Source: Streptomyces sp. NBC_01485 (GTDB lineage Bacteria > Actinomycetota > Actinomycetes > Streptomycetales > Streptomycetaceae). From it: a stretch of 64,000 nucleotides of DNA. The notes below the pieces were generated by a model. That model was not told where the DNA came from. It made no database searches and worked only from the letters and a program-made list of their open reading frames with translations. Positions 45,359 to 54,259 of this stretch are shown piece by piece. Position 1 is the first letter of the stretch, and each line of letters opens with the position of its first letter. The translations under genes were made by a program, and so were the position numbers. Where the stretch lies: assembly GCF_036227125.1 (NCBI RefSeq), contig NZ_CP109435.1, positions 6,386,001 to 6,450,000 of the forward strand, written 5' to 3'.

Positions 45359-45810
45359 GCACGGAGCCCACGAGCCCGGAGCCCGGCAACGCCGACGAGA
45401 ACGGGAGCGCCAAGCAGCAGCTTCCCGTGCGCGGCGGCGACCGCAAGCCCGCCCGGGTGCGCCCGTACTCGCTCACCGGCGGCCGTACCCGCTTCGGGCA
45501 CGTCCTGCTGGTGGAGACCTTCGTGGCGGCCCTCGAAGCCCCCGAGGACCGCAGGGAACTGACGAAGGGTTCCCTCAAGTCCACGGTGATGCCGGAGCTG
45601 CGGGCCATCGTCGAACTGTGCCGCCGGATGCGCACGGTGGCCGAGATCGCCGCGCTGCTGAAGATGCCGCTCGGCGTGGTCCGGGTGCTCCTCAGCGACC
45701 TCGCCGACCAGGGAAAGATCCGTGTGTACGGCACCGGTACCGCTCACGGTACGGGCCGTCCCGACCGCGCTCTGCTGGAAAGGGTGCTGAGTGGACTCCG
45801 TCGTCTCTGA
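45355..45810 (+). CDS. cvnC: Conservon DUF742 protein CvnC
   Basis: 151 residues with the DUF742 core RPYSLTGGRTRFG and a winged-helix-like PELRAIVELCRRMRTVAEIAALLKMPLGVVRVLLSDLADQG. It is the third component of the cvn complex, of unresolved biochemical role. Start overlaps cvnB by ATGA and its end overlaps cvnD by 20 bp. Confidence 0.95.
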   Translation: MSTEPTSPEPGNADENGSAKQQLPVRGGDRKPARVRPYSLTGGRTRFGHVLLVETFVAALEAPEDRRELTKGSLKSTVMPELRAIVELCRRMRTVAEIAALLKMPLGVVRVLLSDLADQGKIRVYGTGTAHGTGRPDRALLERVLSGLRRL

Positions 45811-46459
45811 CGCCGCCTCCTCCTCTGTCGGCGTCGCCTCCGTTGGCGTCTCCCCGTTCGCCGAGCCCGGGCCCGACGAGCCCCTGCGGCCCTGGCAGAC
45901 GGACCGCACCCGGGCCCCCATCGCCACGAAGATCGTGGTGGCGGGCGGCTTCGGCGTCGGCAAGACCACCCTCGTCGGCACCGTCTCGGAGATCGAGCCC
46001 CTCCAGACGGAGGCGCTGATGACCGAGGCCAGCGAGGAGACCGACGACCTCACCGGCACCCCGGACAAGATCACCACCACGGTCGCCATGGACTACGGCC
46101 GCCTCACGCTCGACGACGACCTGGTGCTCTACCTGTTCGGCACGCCGGGCCAGCAGCGGTTCTGGTTCATGTGGGACGACCTGGTGCGCGGTGCGATCGG
46201 CGCCGTCGTCCTGGCCGACACCCGCCGCCTGAAGGACTGCTTCCCCGCGCTGGACTACTTCGAGAGCAGCGGACTGCCGTACGTCGTCGCCGTCAACCAC
46301 TTCGACGGAAGCGAGCTGTTCGAGCCGGCGGACGTGCGGGAAGCACTGACCATCCCCGCGCACATACCTGTCATGATCATGGATGCGCGGCGCCGGATCT
46401 CGGTGATCGAGACCCTCCTGGCCCTGGTGGGCCACGCGCTAGACGAAACCCCCGAGTAA
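45791..46459 (+). CDS. cvnD: Conservon small GTP-binding protein CvnD
   Basis: 222 residues. P-loop GGFGVGKTTL, switch-II-like LFGTPGQQRFWFMW and specificity-region VNHFDG replacing NKxD, as usual for CvnD ATP/GTP-binding proteins. It acts as the GTPase switch at the membrane downstream of CvnA. GTG start overlaps cvnC, so all four cvn genes are translationally coupled. Confidence 0.95.
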   Translation: MDSVVSDAASSSVGVASVGVSPFAEPGPDEPLRPWQTDRTRAPIATKIVVAGGFGVGKTTLVGTVSEIEPLQTEALMTEASEETDDLTGTPDKITTTVAMDYGRLTLDDDLVLYLFGTPGQQRFWFMWDDLVRGAIGAVVLADTRRLKDCFPALDYFESSGLPYVVAVNHFDGSELFEPADVREALTIPAHIPVMIMDARRRISVIETLLALVGHALDETPE

Positions 46460-46507
46460 GGCCTCAAGGCCCGCGAAGCCCTCGAGGCCCGCCAAGGAGT
46501 CCCCCGC

Positions 46508-47761
46508 ATGCGGAAGATACTCGTCGTCGGAGCCGGCCAGTCCGGTCTCCAGCTCGCCCTCGGCCTCCAGTCGCACGGGTACGAGGTCACCCTGATGTCG
46601 AACCGGACGGCGGACGAGATCCGGTCCGGCCGGGTCATGTCGACGCAGTGCATGTTCGACACCGCCCTCCAGTACGAGCGCGACCTCCAGCTGAACTTCT
46701 GGGAGCAGCAGGCCCCGAAGATCCAGGGCCTCGGCGTCTCGGTCGCGGCCCCCGGCTCGCACGACCCGGGCCCGACGCAGCGCGCGATCGACTGGGTGGG
46801 CCGGCTCGACGGGTACGCGCAGTCCGTCGACCAGCGGGTGAAGATGGCCGGCTGGATGGAGACGTTCGCCCAGCGCGGCGGGCAGCTCGTCATCCACGGC
46901 GCGGCCGTCTCCGACCTCGACTACTTCTCCCGTGCCTACGACCTCGTCCTCGTCTCGGCCGGCAAGGGCGAGCTGGTGTCGATGTTCGCCCGCGACCCCG
47001 AGCGCTCCCCGTACACCGAGCCGCAGCGCGCCCTCGCCGTCTCCTACGTCCACGGCCTGGGCCCGCGCCCGGAGCACCCGGAGCTGGAAGCGGTCCGCTG
47101 CGGCCTCGTCCCCGGCGTCGGCGAACTCTTCGTCATGCCGACGCTCACCACCTCCGGCCGCGCCGACATCCTCTTCTGGGAGGGCATACCCGGCGGCCCG
47201 CTGGACGTCTTCAACGGCGTCAAGGACCCGGCGGAACACCTCTCCCTGACCCTGGAGCTCATGGAGAAGTTCCTGCCCTGGGAGTACGCGCGGGCCACCA
47301 GGGTCGAACTCACCGACGCCGGCGGCACGTTGGCCGGCCGCTACACGCCCACCGTCCGCAACCCGATCGGCCGTCTCCCCGGCGGCGGCCTGGTGCTCGG
47401 CGTCGCCGACGTCGTCGTCGCCAACGACCCGATCACCGGTCAGGGCTCCAACTCGGCGGCCAAGTGCGCCGCCGCGTATCTCGCGTCGATCCTCGAGCAG
47501 GGGGAGAAGGAGTTCGACGAGGCGTGGATGCGCGCCACCTTCGACCGGTACTGGGAGACGGCCCGGCACGTCACCAAGTGGACCAACGCGATGCTGGCCC
47601 CGCCGCCTGAGCACATCATCAACCTGCTGGGCGCGGCAGGGCAGTTGCCGCCCGCGGCTGATCGTTTCGCCAACGCGTTCAACGACCCGGCCGACTTCGA
47701 GAACTTCTTCTACGACCCGGAGAAGACGGCGGCCTATCTGGCCTCGGTCGCGGGCGCCTGA
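46508..47761 (+). CDS. Styrene/indole monooxygenase-family FAD flavoprotein
   Basis: 417 residues; N-terminal FAD motif ILVVGAGQSGLQLALGL, then VTLMSNRTADEIRSGRVMSTQCMF and a C-terminal DPITGQGSNSAAKCAAAYL, which match the styrene monooxygenase/indole monooxygenase (StyA-like) group. These are two-component enzymes needing a flavin reductase that is not encoded nearby. It is 48 bp after cvnD and probably in the same transcript, as is common after conservons that carry an oxidative enzyme. The substrate is unknown. Its 3' end overlaps the NlpC gene. Confidence 0.85.
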   Translation: MRKILVVGAGQSGLQLALGLQSHGYEVTLMSNRTADEIRSGRVMSTQCMFDTALQYERDLQLNFWEQQAPKIQGLGVSVAAPGSHDPGPTQRAIDWVGRLDGYAQSVDQRVKMAGWMETFAQRGGQLVIHGAAVSDLDYFSRAYDLVLVSAGKGELVSMFARDPERSPYTEPQRALAVSYVHGLGPRPEHPELEAVRCGLVPGVGELFVMPTLTTSGRADILFWEGIPGGPLDVFNGVKDPAEHLSLTLELMEKFLPWEYARATRVELTDAGGTLAGRYTPTVRNPIGRLPGGGLVLGVADVVVANDPITGQGSNSAAKCAAAYLASILEQGEKEFDEAWMRATFDRYWETARHVTKWTNAMLAPPPEHIINLLGAAGQLPPAADRFANAFNDPADFENFFYDPEKTAAYLASVAGA

Positions 47762-48960
47762 ACGGCGGCCCGCGCGGGCGGCGCATCCGGACGTACGGCG
47801 CCGAGCACCGGGTTGGACGCGAGCGGCGAGACCTTCACCTTCTCGCCGGTTCTCGGCGCCTGCACCACCCTGCCCCCGCCCAGGTACATCGCCACATGGC
47901 CGGCCTCGGGGAAGTAGACCACCAGGTCGCCGGGGCGCAGCTCCGTCAGCTGGATCCTCGGCAGCCGCGCCCACTGCTCCTCGCTGGTCCGGGGGATCGC
48001 CGTCCCGGCGCGCCCCCAGGCCTCGGACGTCAGCCCCGAGCAGTCGTACGACTTCGGGCCCTCCGCGCCCCACTCGTACGGCTTGCCGATCTGCCGTACG
48101 GCGTACCGCACGGCCTTCGCGCCCTCCTCGGACGGTTCGCGGTCCTCGCCGGGCGGACCGAGCGCGCCGGACACGACAAGCTTCTGCTGCGCCCGCGCGA
48201 CTCCGGCCTTCTCCAACTCGGCGACGGCGGTGAGCTGTTCGGCGGTGAGGGAGGCGAGCAGCTCCTCGACGTCGTCCAGGCGCCGGCGTACGTCGTCGCG
48301 CTCCTTCTTCTTGCGGGCAGCGAGGGTGAGTTGGGCGTCGAGGGCGGCGCGGGCCTTGCGCGCCAGAGCGTCGGCCCTGCGTTCGCCGCTGACCAGCCGC
48401 CCGACCGTGTCGGCCCGCTCGCGCGCCAGCCGGCCGATCACATGCCCCTGGTCGAGCGCGTGCTGCGGATCGCGGGCGAGCAGCAGCCGTACGTAGGGGG
48501 AGATGCCGGTGCTGCCCTGGTACTGCTGGCGGGCCAGCCGGCCGGCCGCGCCCCGGCTGTCGTGCAGGGAGAGCCGGGCCTTCGCCAGCTCGGCGCCCAG
48601 CCGCACGGCCTCGGCCCGCCGCAGCTTGAGCCGCTCCTCCGTGGCGTTGTAGGCCTCGGTGGCCTGTTCGGCCTCCCGGTACAGCCGCTGAAGCTCCGTC
48701 AGCGACTCGGCCACGGTCCGCTCACCGGTGTCCGCGGCCGCTTCCGCCGACGGTTCGTCCGTCGACGGTTCGCCCGCCGATGACTCGTCGGCTGAGGGCT
48801 CGTCCGCCTCCGGGGTCTCCGTCGCCGTGGCCACCGTCCGGCCGCCGGGAGCCGGCGAGGGCTCCGGTGCGGCCGTGGCGAGCCCGGGGGCCAGGACGGC
48901 CTGGGCGGCGAGCGCCGCCGTGGAGACCGTACAAGCCAGACGCAGCAGTCTTCCTGACAC
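47734..48960 (-). CDS. Secreted NlpC/P60 cell-wall endopeptidase
   Basis: 408 residues: signal peptide (LLRLACTVSTAALAAQAVLAPGLATAA), a variable acidic Ser/Glu repeat linker (residues about 44-80), a long coiled coil (about 85-260), and a C-terminal NlpC/P60 domain with catalytic Cys in YDCSGLTSEAW and His in EAGHVAMYLG. It is expected to cleave peptidoglycan stem peptides, like RipA-type hydrolases. The GTG was chosen because GGAGGTGAT lies at ideal spacing; a longer ATG frame lacks a site. The 3' end overlaps the monooxygenase by 28 bp. Confidence 0.92.
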   Translation of the reverse strand: MSGRLLRLACTVSTAALAAQAVLAPGLATAAPEPSPAPGGRTVATATETPEADEPSADESSAGEPSTDEPSAEAAADTGERTVAESLTELQRLYREAEQATEAYNATEERLKLRRAEAVRLGAELAKARLSLHDSRGAAGRLARQQYQGSTGISPYVRLLLARDPQHALDQGHVIGRLARERADTVGRLVSGERRADALARKARAALDAQLTLAARKKKERDDVRRRLDDVEELLASLTAEQLTAVAELEKAGVARAQQKLVVSGALGPPGEDREPSEEGAKAVRYAVRQIGKPYEWGAEGPKSYDCSGLTSEAWGRAGTAIPRTSEEQWARLPRIQLTELRPGDLVVYFPEAGHVAMYLGGGRVVQAPRTGEKVKVSPLASNPVLGAVRPDAPPARAAVQAPATEAR

Positions 48961-49061
48961 GCCATCACCTCCGCTGCGGGGTGGCCCCTCCATCCCGCAG
49001 GGCGAGCATCAGGCGTGCGCGCGCGGTCCGCGCGCCGGGTGCGCGGTTCGGCCCAACGGGG

Positions 49062-49364
49062 TCACTCGTCGGCGTCGTCCCGCCGTCCGCCCGGCGTGGC
49101 GTCGGGCCTGGACCAGGGCCAGCGTGGTCGGCCGCTCTTCTTCCCCTCGGGATCGAACGCGTACTTCCAGCCCTGGGGCAGTCCGAGCTTCCTGCTGTGG
49201 CCGCGGGTCACACGCCGGTAGACCAGGACGGTGGGCGGTCCGCCGGCCGCGTCGGGGACGGGGATGCGGTACGTCTTCGGCGGGTGCCCGGTCGGGCCCA
49301 GCAGCACGGGCAGGACGCGGCCGTCCATGGGCCCGCCCTCGAAGGGGGTGTCTTCGCTCTTCAC
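49062..49364 (-). CDS. Small conserved hypothetical protein (100 aa)
   Basis: 100 residues (GTG start MKSEDTPFEGGPMDGRVLPV). It is rich in Pro/Arg/Gly, with LPQGWKYAFDPEGKKSGRPRWPW, and has no membrane segment. I recognise no family beyond being a plausible Streptomyces conserved small protein. It lies 14 bp after the TetR gene on the same strand and may be cotranscribed. The start is the least certain part. Confidence 0.55.
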   Translation of the reverse strand: MKSEDTPFEGGPMDGRVLPVLLGPTGHPPKTYRIPVPDAAGGPPTVLVYRRVTRGHSRKLGLPQGWKYAFDPEGKKSGRPRWPWSRPDATPGGRRDDADE

Positions 49365-49378
49365 GCCACCAGTGTCGA

Positions 49379-50029
49379 TCAGGTCTGCGCGCCGAGCGCA
49401 CCCCGGACCAGTTCGGCGGTCTGCGGATCCCGTCGCGCGGTCACCGCGAGCACGGCCACGAACTGCTCCACCAGCCAGTCCCGCAGCTCGTCGGCGGGCG
49501 GCCGCCGGTCCTCGTCGAGCCAGATGAGGGAGGCCGCCTCGACCGCCGTGATCCACATCCGTACGGTCATCCGGAGCCGCGGCCCGGGATCGGCGACCCC
49601 CAGATGGCTGTAGATGTGCTCGGCGGCGGCTCGCCGGACGCCGTCCACGATGGCGGTCGTACGGGACGTCTCGACGACGCTGCCGCCCTGGAGCAGGGCG
49701 CTGAAGCCGGCGTCGTGGCGGCCGACGAAGGTGAGGTAGCGGTCCAGGGCGCGGGCGAGGCGGGGGAGGAGGGGGCCGCCGTGCGGCTCGTCGAAGCAGT
49801 GCCGCAGCTCCTCGGCGGCGGAGCGCAGGGCGGCCTCGTAGAGCTGCTGCTTGCCGCCCGGGAAGTACCGGTAGACGAGCGGCCGGGACACCCCGGCGGC
49901 CTCCGCCACGTCGTCCAGCGAGACGTCCTCGGGGGCGCGGTGGGCGAAGAGCGACAGCGCGGCGTCGAGCAACTGACGACGACGCTCCTCCACGCTGAGG
50001 CGCCGGTAGGCGGGGGCGGCGGGGGTCAT
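49379..50029 (-). CDS. TetR-family transcriptional regulator
   Basis: 216 residues with the TetR HTH (RRQLLDAALSLFAHRAPEDVSLDDVAEAAGVSRPLVYRYFPGGKQQLY, residues about 14-60) and an all-helical ligand domain. The ATG giving MTPAAPAYRRLSVEE was chosen because the longer frame is repetitive and non-conserved. It is encoded downstream of the AurF-type diiron gene on the same strand. It probably represses that unit; the ligand is unknown. Confidence 0.9.
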   Translation of the reverse strand: MTPAAPAYRRLSVEERRRQLLDAALSLFAHRAPEDVSLDDVAEAAGVSRPLVYRYFPGGKQQLYEAALRSAAEELRHCFDEPHGGPLLPRLARALDRYLTFVGRHDAGFSALLQGGSVVETSRTTAIVDGVRRAAAEHIYSHLGVADPGPRLRMTVRMWITAVEAASLIWLDEDRRPPADELRDWLVEQFVAVLAVTARRDPQTAELVRGALGAQT

Positions 50030-50174
50030 ACGATGCAGCGTAATCGCCGCCCCGAGCCCGTGCCTGGCCGCATGCCCGTGCCTGGCCGCGTGCCTGGAGC
50101 CGCGCCCGGCCCCATCCCCGGACCGTCCTCCGCCCCGTGCCCGGACAGGGGCCCGCATCCGCCGCCGGGGCCGG

Positions 50175-51125
50175 TCAGGCGAGCAGCCCCGACGACCTCC
50201 ACAGCCGTCGGCCGACCCCGCGCAGCACGCCGATTTCGTCCAGGAAGTCGGTCAGGCGCCTGGCCCCCGTCTGCATGACCTCCCGCCGGTGTCCGCTGGC
50301 CCGCACCTGTGCCATGGCCTCGCGCCTGTCCAGGCCCACGTTCGGGTAGACGTCCGGATTCACGAAGGCCACGGAGAACATCCGCGCGAACTCACCCGAC
50401 GTGACCCTCGTGAACTCCTGGGACCACCTCGGCGCGGTGACCATCTGGCGGCGCAACTCCTCGCGGGCGTAGCGCACGTGCCGGGCCTCCTCCACGACGT
50501 GGATCCGGGTGACGCCCCTGACCAGCGGCTGGACCCGGTCGTCCGGAAAGGTCAGCCGCTGCATCCAGTCGAGGACCTCCTCGCCGAGCAGGGTCGCGGT
50601 GAAGGAACCGGGGGTCGTGGAGATCGTCTTGAACAGCCGCCCCAGGTTCCGGTGGGCGCGGCTCACCGGGTACCAGGGGGTGTCGCCGGCCGATATCAGC
50701 CGGGCGAACATCTTCGAGTGCCGGCACTCGTCCTCGATCTCGGTCAGCGCGTACCGCACGTGCGCGCTCGTCGCCGCCTTGTCGTAGATGTGCCGGACGA
50801 GCAACTGCATGAGGATGATCTCGAACCAGATCCCGAGCGAGGCGAGCGCGGCGGCCTCGTGCCGCGACAGCAGGATCCGCTGCTCCTCGCTCATCCGCCG
50901 CCACATCGGCGTGCCGTACAGCGACACCAGCTCCGGCGGCCAGAACCACTTGCCGTCCTCGAAGGGGGCGTCCCAGTCCAGCTCCTCGTCCGGGTCGAAG
51001 GAGTGCCGGGCGGAGGCCGCGAGCAGCCGCTCGGCCACCTGCTCCCGGTCCTTGAGCAGACCCAGCGCGTCCCGCAGCCCTCCCAGCGCGTCGCCGTCCG
51101 TGGGGCTCGTCGGAGTCGTCGTCAT
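50175..51125 (-). CDS. AurF-type non-haem diiron N-oxygenase family protein
   Basis: 316 residues of helical bundle with the diiron ligands visible: RHEAAALASLGIWFEIILM (first E), ALTEIEDECRHSKMF (ExxxH type) and LGEEVLDWM...VVEEARHVRYAREEL (third helix pair). Family members include AurF, which oxidises aryl amines, but most homologues are of unknown substrate. It sits upstream of the TetR gene on the same strand. The ATG giving MTTTPTSP was preferred to an upstream extension. Confidence 0.85.
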   Translation of the reverse strand: MTTTPTSPTDGDALGGLRDALGLLKDREQVAERLLAASARHSFDPDEELDWDAPFEDGKWFWPPELVSLYGTPMWRRMSEEQRILLSRHEAAALASLGIWFEIILMQLLVRHIYDKAATSAHVRYALTEIEDECRHSKMFARLISAGDTPWYPVSRAHRNLGRLFKTISTTPGSFTATLLGEEVLDWMQRLTFPDDRVQPLVRGVTRIHVVEEARHVRYAREELRRQMVTAPRWSQEFTRVTSGEFARMFSVAFVNPDVYPNVGLDRREAMAQVRASGHRREVMQTGARRLTDFLDEIGVLRGVGRRLWRSSGLLA

Positions 51126-51273
51126 GGCTCTTATGAGACTGCCTGTCAGCAAGCTCGTCAATCCCCTGCGCGTCGACACCGCTGTCCGTGATCACTCGGC
51201 AGAGGGGCGAATCGGCATATCCCGCTGGGTACGCTGACTGTGCCGGGCAGACTCCGCCGCATGGGAGCAATCC

Positions 51274-52731
51274 TCACGAATCGAGCACCGCCTCCATCAC
51301 CGCCCGCGCGATCGGCGCAGCCATCCCGCCGCCGGTGATCTCGCCCCGGTGCGCCGACCCGTCCTCGACCACCACCGCGACCGCGACCTTCGGCTCCATG
51401 TCCCGTTCGCCCTGTGCCCAGGAGACGAACCAGGCGTACGGGATCCCGGCGTTGCCGATGCCGTGCTGGGCGGTGCCGGTCTTGCCGCCGACGACCGCGC
51501 CGGGGATCGCCGCGTTCGTGCCGGTGCCCTCCCGCACCACGTCCTCCATCAGCTCCCGCAGCCGCCGCGCCGTCGAGGGCTGCATCGCCTGCCGGGTCGG
51601 GCGCGAACCGGCCGTGGCCACCGTCGCCCCGCCCTTCCGTGTCGTCCGCTCCACCAGGTACGGCGTGCGCACCCGCCCCCCGTCGGCCACCGCCGCCGCC
51701 ACCATCGCCATCTGGAGCGGGGTCGCCCGCGTGTTGTACTGGCCGATCGACGACAGCGCCAACTGCGCCTTGTCCAGCGAGGTGTCGAAGGTGCTCGGCG
51801 CGACGGCGAACGGGATCCGCACGGCCACGTCGTTGAAGCCGAACGCCTGCGCCGTCCGCGTCATCCGGGCCAGCCCCGTGTCCACGCCGAGCTTCGCGAA
51901 CACCGTGTTGCACGACCACTCGAAGGCGTCCCGCAGCGGCGCGTCCGCGCAGCCGTCGCCCTCGTTCGTCAAGGCCGTCGTCGTCCCGGGCAGCCGGTAG
52001 GGGGCGGGGGAGTAGGTCGCCGCGTCGAGGTCGTCGATCACGCCCGCGTCCAGCGCCGCCGCCGCGGTGACCACCTTGAACGTCGACCCCGGCGGATACG
52101 TCTGCCGCACCGCCCGGTTCAGCATCGGCCGGTCCGGGTCACCGTTGAGCCGCGCCCAGGCCCGCTCGGCCCCGGCGTCGTTCCCGGACAGCACGGCCGG
52201 GTCGTACGACGGACTCGACACCAGCGCCAGCACCCGCCCCGTCGCCGGCTCCACCGCCGCCACCGCGCCCTTGCGCCCGTCCAGCCCCTCGTAGGCGGCC
52301 CGTTGGGCGCGGCGGTTCAGCGTCGTCACCACGTCGCCGCCGGCGGGCCGGCCGTGCGTGACGTCGTTCCACAGCGGGAACGGCGAGAGCAGCGGATCCG
52401 CCCCGGACAGGACGTCGTCCCCGGTGTGCTCCAGCAGCGTCGTCCCGTACATCTGCGAGGCGAAGCCGGTCACCGGCGCGTACAACGGCCCGTCGCGGTA
52501 CGTGCGTTCATAGCGCAACTGCTCCCCGGTGTCCCGGGAGCCGGTGACGGGGGCGCCGCCGACCAGGATGTCGCCGCGCGGCTGGGCGTAACGGGCGATG
52601 GACGCACGCCGGTTGGCCGGGTTGTCGTCGTAGACATCGGACCGGACGACCTGGACGCGCGCCGCGTTGACCAGGAGCGCCACCAGCAGCAGGGCGCAGA
52701 AGACGGCGGCGCGCCGGATGTACCGGGTCAC
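51274..52731 (-). CDS. Class B penicillin-binding protein (PbpA/FtsI-like transpeptidase)
   Basis: 485 residues: one N-terminal membrane anchor (AAVFCALLLVALLVNAARV), a dimerisation domain and the transpeptidase with catalytic Ser216 in STFK, SCN (EWSCNTVF) and KTGTA. It cross-links peptidoglycan peptides outside the membrane. It overlaps the FtsW-like gene upstream by ATGA (52728-52731), the usual glycosyltransferase-transpeptidase pair for divisome, elongasome or spore-wall synthesis. Confidence 0.95.
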   Translation of the reverse strand: MTRYIRRAAVFCALLLVALLVNAARVQVVRSDVYDDNPANRRASIARYAQPRGDILVGGAPVTGSRDTGEQLRYERTYRDGPLYAPVTGFASQMYGTTLLEHTGDDVLSGADPLLSPFPLWNDVTHGRPAGGDVVTTLNRRAQRAAYEGLDGRKGAVAAVEPATGRVLALVSSPSYDPAVLSGNDAGAERAWARLNGDPDRPMLNRAVRQTYPPGSTFKVVTAAAALDAGVIDDLDAATYSPAPYRLPGTTTALTNEGDGCADAPLRDAFEWSCNTVFAKLGVDTGLARMTRTAQAFGFNDVAVRIPFAVAPSTFDTSLDKAQLALSSIGQYNTRATPLQMAMVAAAVADGGRVRTPYLVERTTRKGGATVATAGSRPTRQAMQPSTARRLRELMEDVVREGTGTNAAIPGAVVGGKTGTAQHGIGNAGIPYAWFVSWAQGERDMEPKVAVAVVVEDGSAHRGEITGGGMAAPIARAVMEAVLDS

Positions 52732-54170
52732 CCGGGCCTCCCCAAGTCGTCGTCGTTGTCATGGTGGTCATGGTTGTGGTCGGACGGTTCCGGGTGCGGG
52801 CGTCGCGCCGAGTCGCTCACCCGGATCAGCAGCGCCACGATCGCCCAGTTGGTGACGACCGACGAGCCGCCCTGCGCCAGGAACGGCATCGCCATGCCGG
52901 TCAGCGGGATCAGGCCGGTCACCCCGCCCGCGATCACGAACACCTGGAGCCCCACGATCGAGGCGAGGCCGGTCGCCAGCAGCCGGCCGAACGGGTCGCG
53001 CAGGGACAGCCCGGCCCGGTAGCCGCGCTCCACCAGCAGGCCGTAGAGGAGGAAGAGCGCCGACAGCCCCGCCAGGCCCAGTTCCTCGCCGGCCGTCGCC
53101 AGGATGAAGTCCGACTTGGCGGCGAAGCCGATGAGGACGGAGTGGCCGAGCCCGAGCCCGGTGCCGAGCACCCCGCCGGCCGCGAACGAGAACAGCGACT
53201 GCGCGAGCTGGTTGGCTCCCTGACCGGCCTCGATGGACGCGAACGGGTGCAGCCAGTCCTCGACCCTGCTGTGCACGTGCGGCTCCAGCCTGCCGACGGC
53301 GACCGCGCCGAGCGAGGCCAGCAGCAGGCCGACGGCGATCCAGCCGGTGCGGCCGGTGGCGACGTAGAGCATGACCACGAACAGGCCGAAGAAGAGCAGG
53401 GACGTGCCGAGGTCCCGCTCCAGGACCAGCACGCCGACGCTCAGCAGCCAGATCGCGACGATCGGCCCGAGGACGCGCCCGGTGGGCAGTTGCAGCCGCC
53501 GCAGCCGCCAGATCTTCCGGCCCGCGTACGCCAGCGCCGTGCGGTTGGCCGCCAGGTACGCGGCGAAGAACACTGCCAGCAGCACCTTCGCGAACTCGCC
53601 CGGCTGGATGGAGAACCCGGCGATCCGGATCCAGATACGGGCGCCGTTCACGGCCGGGAACAGGATCGGCAGGGCGAGGAGGGCGAGCGCGGCGACCACG
53701 CAGACGTACGCGTACCGCTGGAGCACGCGATGGTCGCGCAGTGCGGCCACGACGACGATGAACAGGGCCACCCCGAGCGTGGACCACACCAGTTGGGTGG
53801 GCGCCGCCCGGTCGCCCGGGGTCTCCAGGTCGAGCCGGTAGATCAGCACCAGGCCGATCCCGTTGAGCAGCACGGCGATCGGCAGGAGGAGCGGGTCGGC
53901 GCAGGGGGCGCGCAGCCGCACCGCGAGATGCGCCAGCAGCGCGAGCACACCGAGCCCGGCGCCGTAACCGGCGGCGCCGGGCGGGACGGTGCCGTGCTTC
54001 GCGAGGCCGACCGCGCAGTAGCCGTACACGCAGAGCAGGACGGCCAGGACGATGAGGGCGAGTTCGACGCCACGGCGCCGGGGGAGGCGTACCGCGGGGG
54101 CGGGCGCGTCGGCCGCCGTCACGAGGGTGGCGCCCGCTCCGGTTCCCGCTCCGACTCCGACTTTCGTCAT
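52728..54170 (-). CDS. FtsW/RodA/SpoVE-family peptidoglycan glycosyltransferase
   Basis: 480 residues with about ten membrane helices (VELALIVLAVLLCVYGYCAV, LGVLALLAHLAVRL, ...). Family hallmarks are GARIWIRIAGFSIQPGEFAKV, LERDLGTSLLFFGLFVVM and LPLTGMAMPFLAQGGSS. SEDS proteins polymerise lipid II and act with a cognate class B PBP, here encoded immediately downstream. The ATG is 90 bp upstream of the SH3-protein stop. Confidence 0.95.
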   Translation of the reverse strand: MTKVGVGAGTGAGATLVTAADAPAPAVRLPRRRGVELALIVLAVLLCVYGYCAVGLAKHGTVPPGAAGYGAGLGVLALLAHLAVRLRAPCADPLLLPIAVLLNGIGLVLIYRLDLETPGDRAAPTQLVWSTLGVALFIVVVAALRDHRVLQRYAYVCVVAALALLALPILFPAVNGARIWIRIAGFSIQPGEFAKVLLAVFFAAYLAANRTALAYAGRKIWRLRRLQLPTGRVLGPIVAIWLLSVGVLVLERDLGTSLLFFGLFVVMLYVATGRTGWIAVGLLLASLGAVAVGRLEPHVHSRVEDWLHPFASIEAGQGANQLAQSLFSFAAGGVLGTGLGLGHSVLIGFAAKSDFILATAGEELGLAGLSALFLLYGLLVERGYRAGLSLRDPFGRLLATGLASIVGLQVFVIAGGVTGLIPLTGMAMPFLAQGGSSVVTNWAIVALLIRVSDSARRPHPEPSDHNHDHHDNDDDLGRPG

Positions 54171-54259
54171 GCCCGGAACTTACCCAAATGGGGCTCCTTG
54201 TGAGCCTTGGACGCTTTTCGAGTCGGTGCCGTGTCGGTGTGGGGTGGGGAGGTGCCGGG

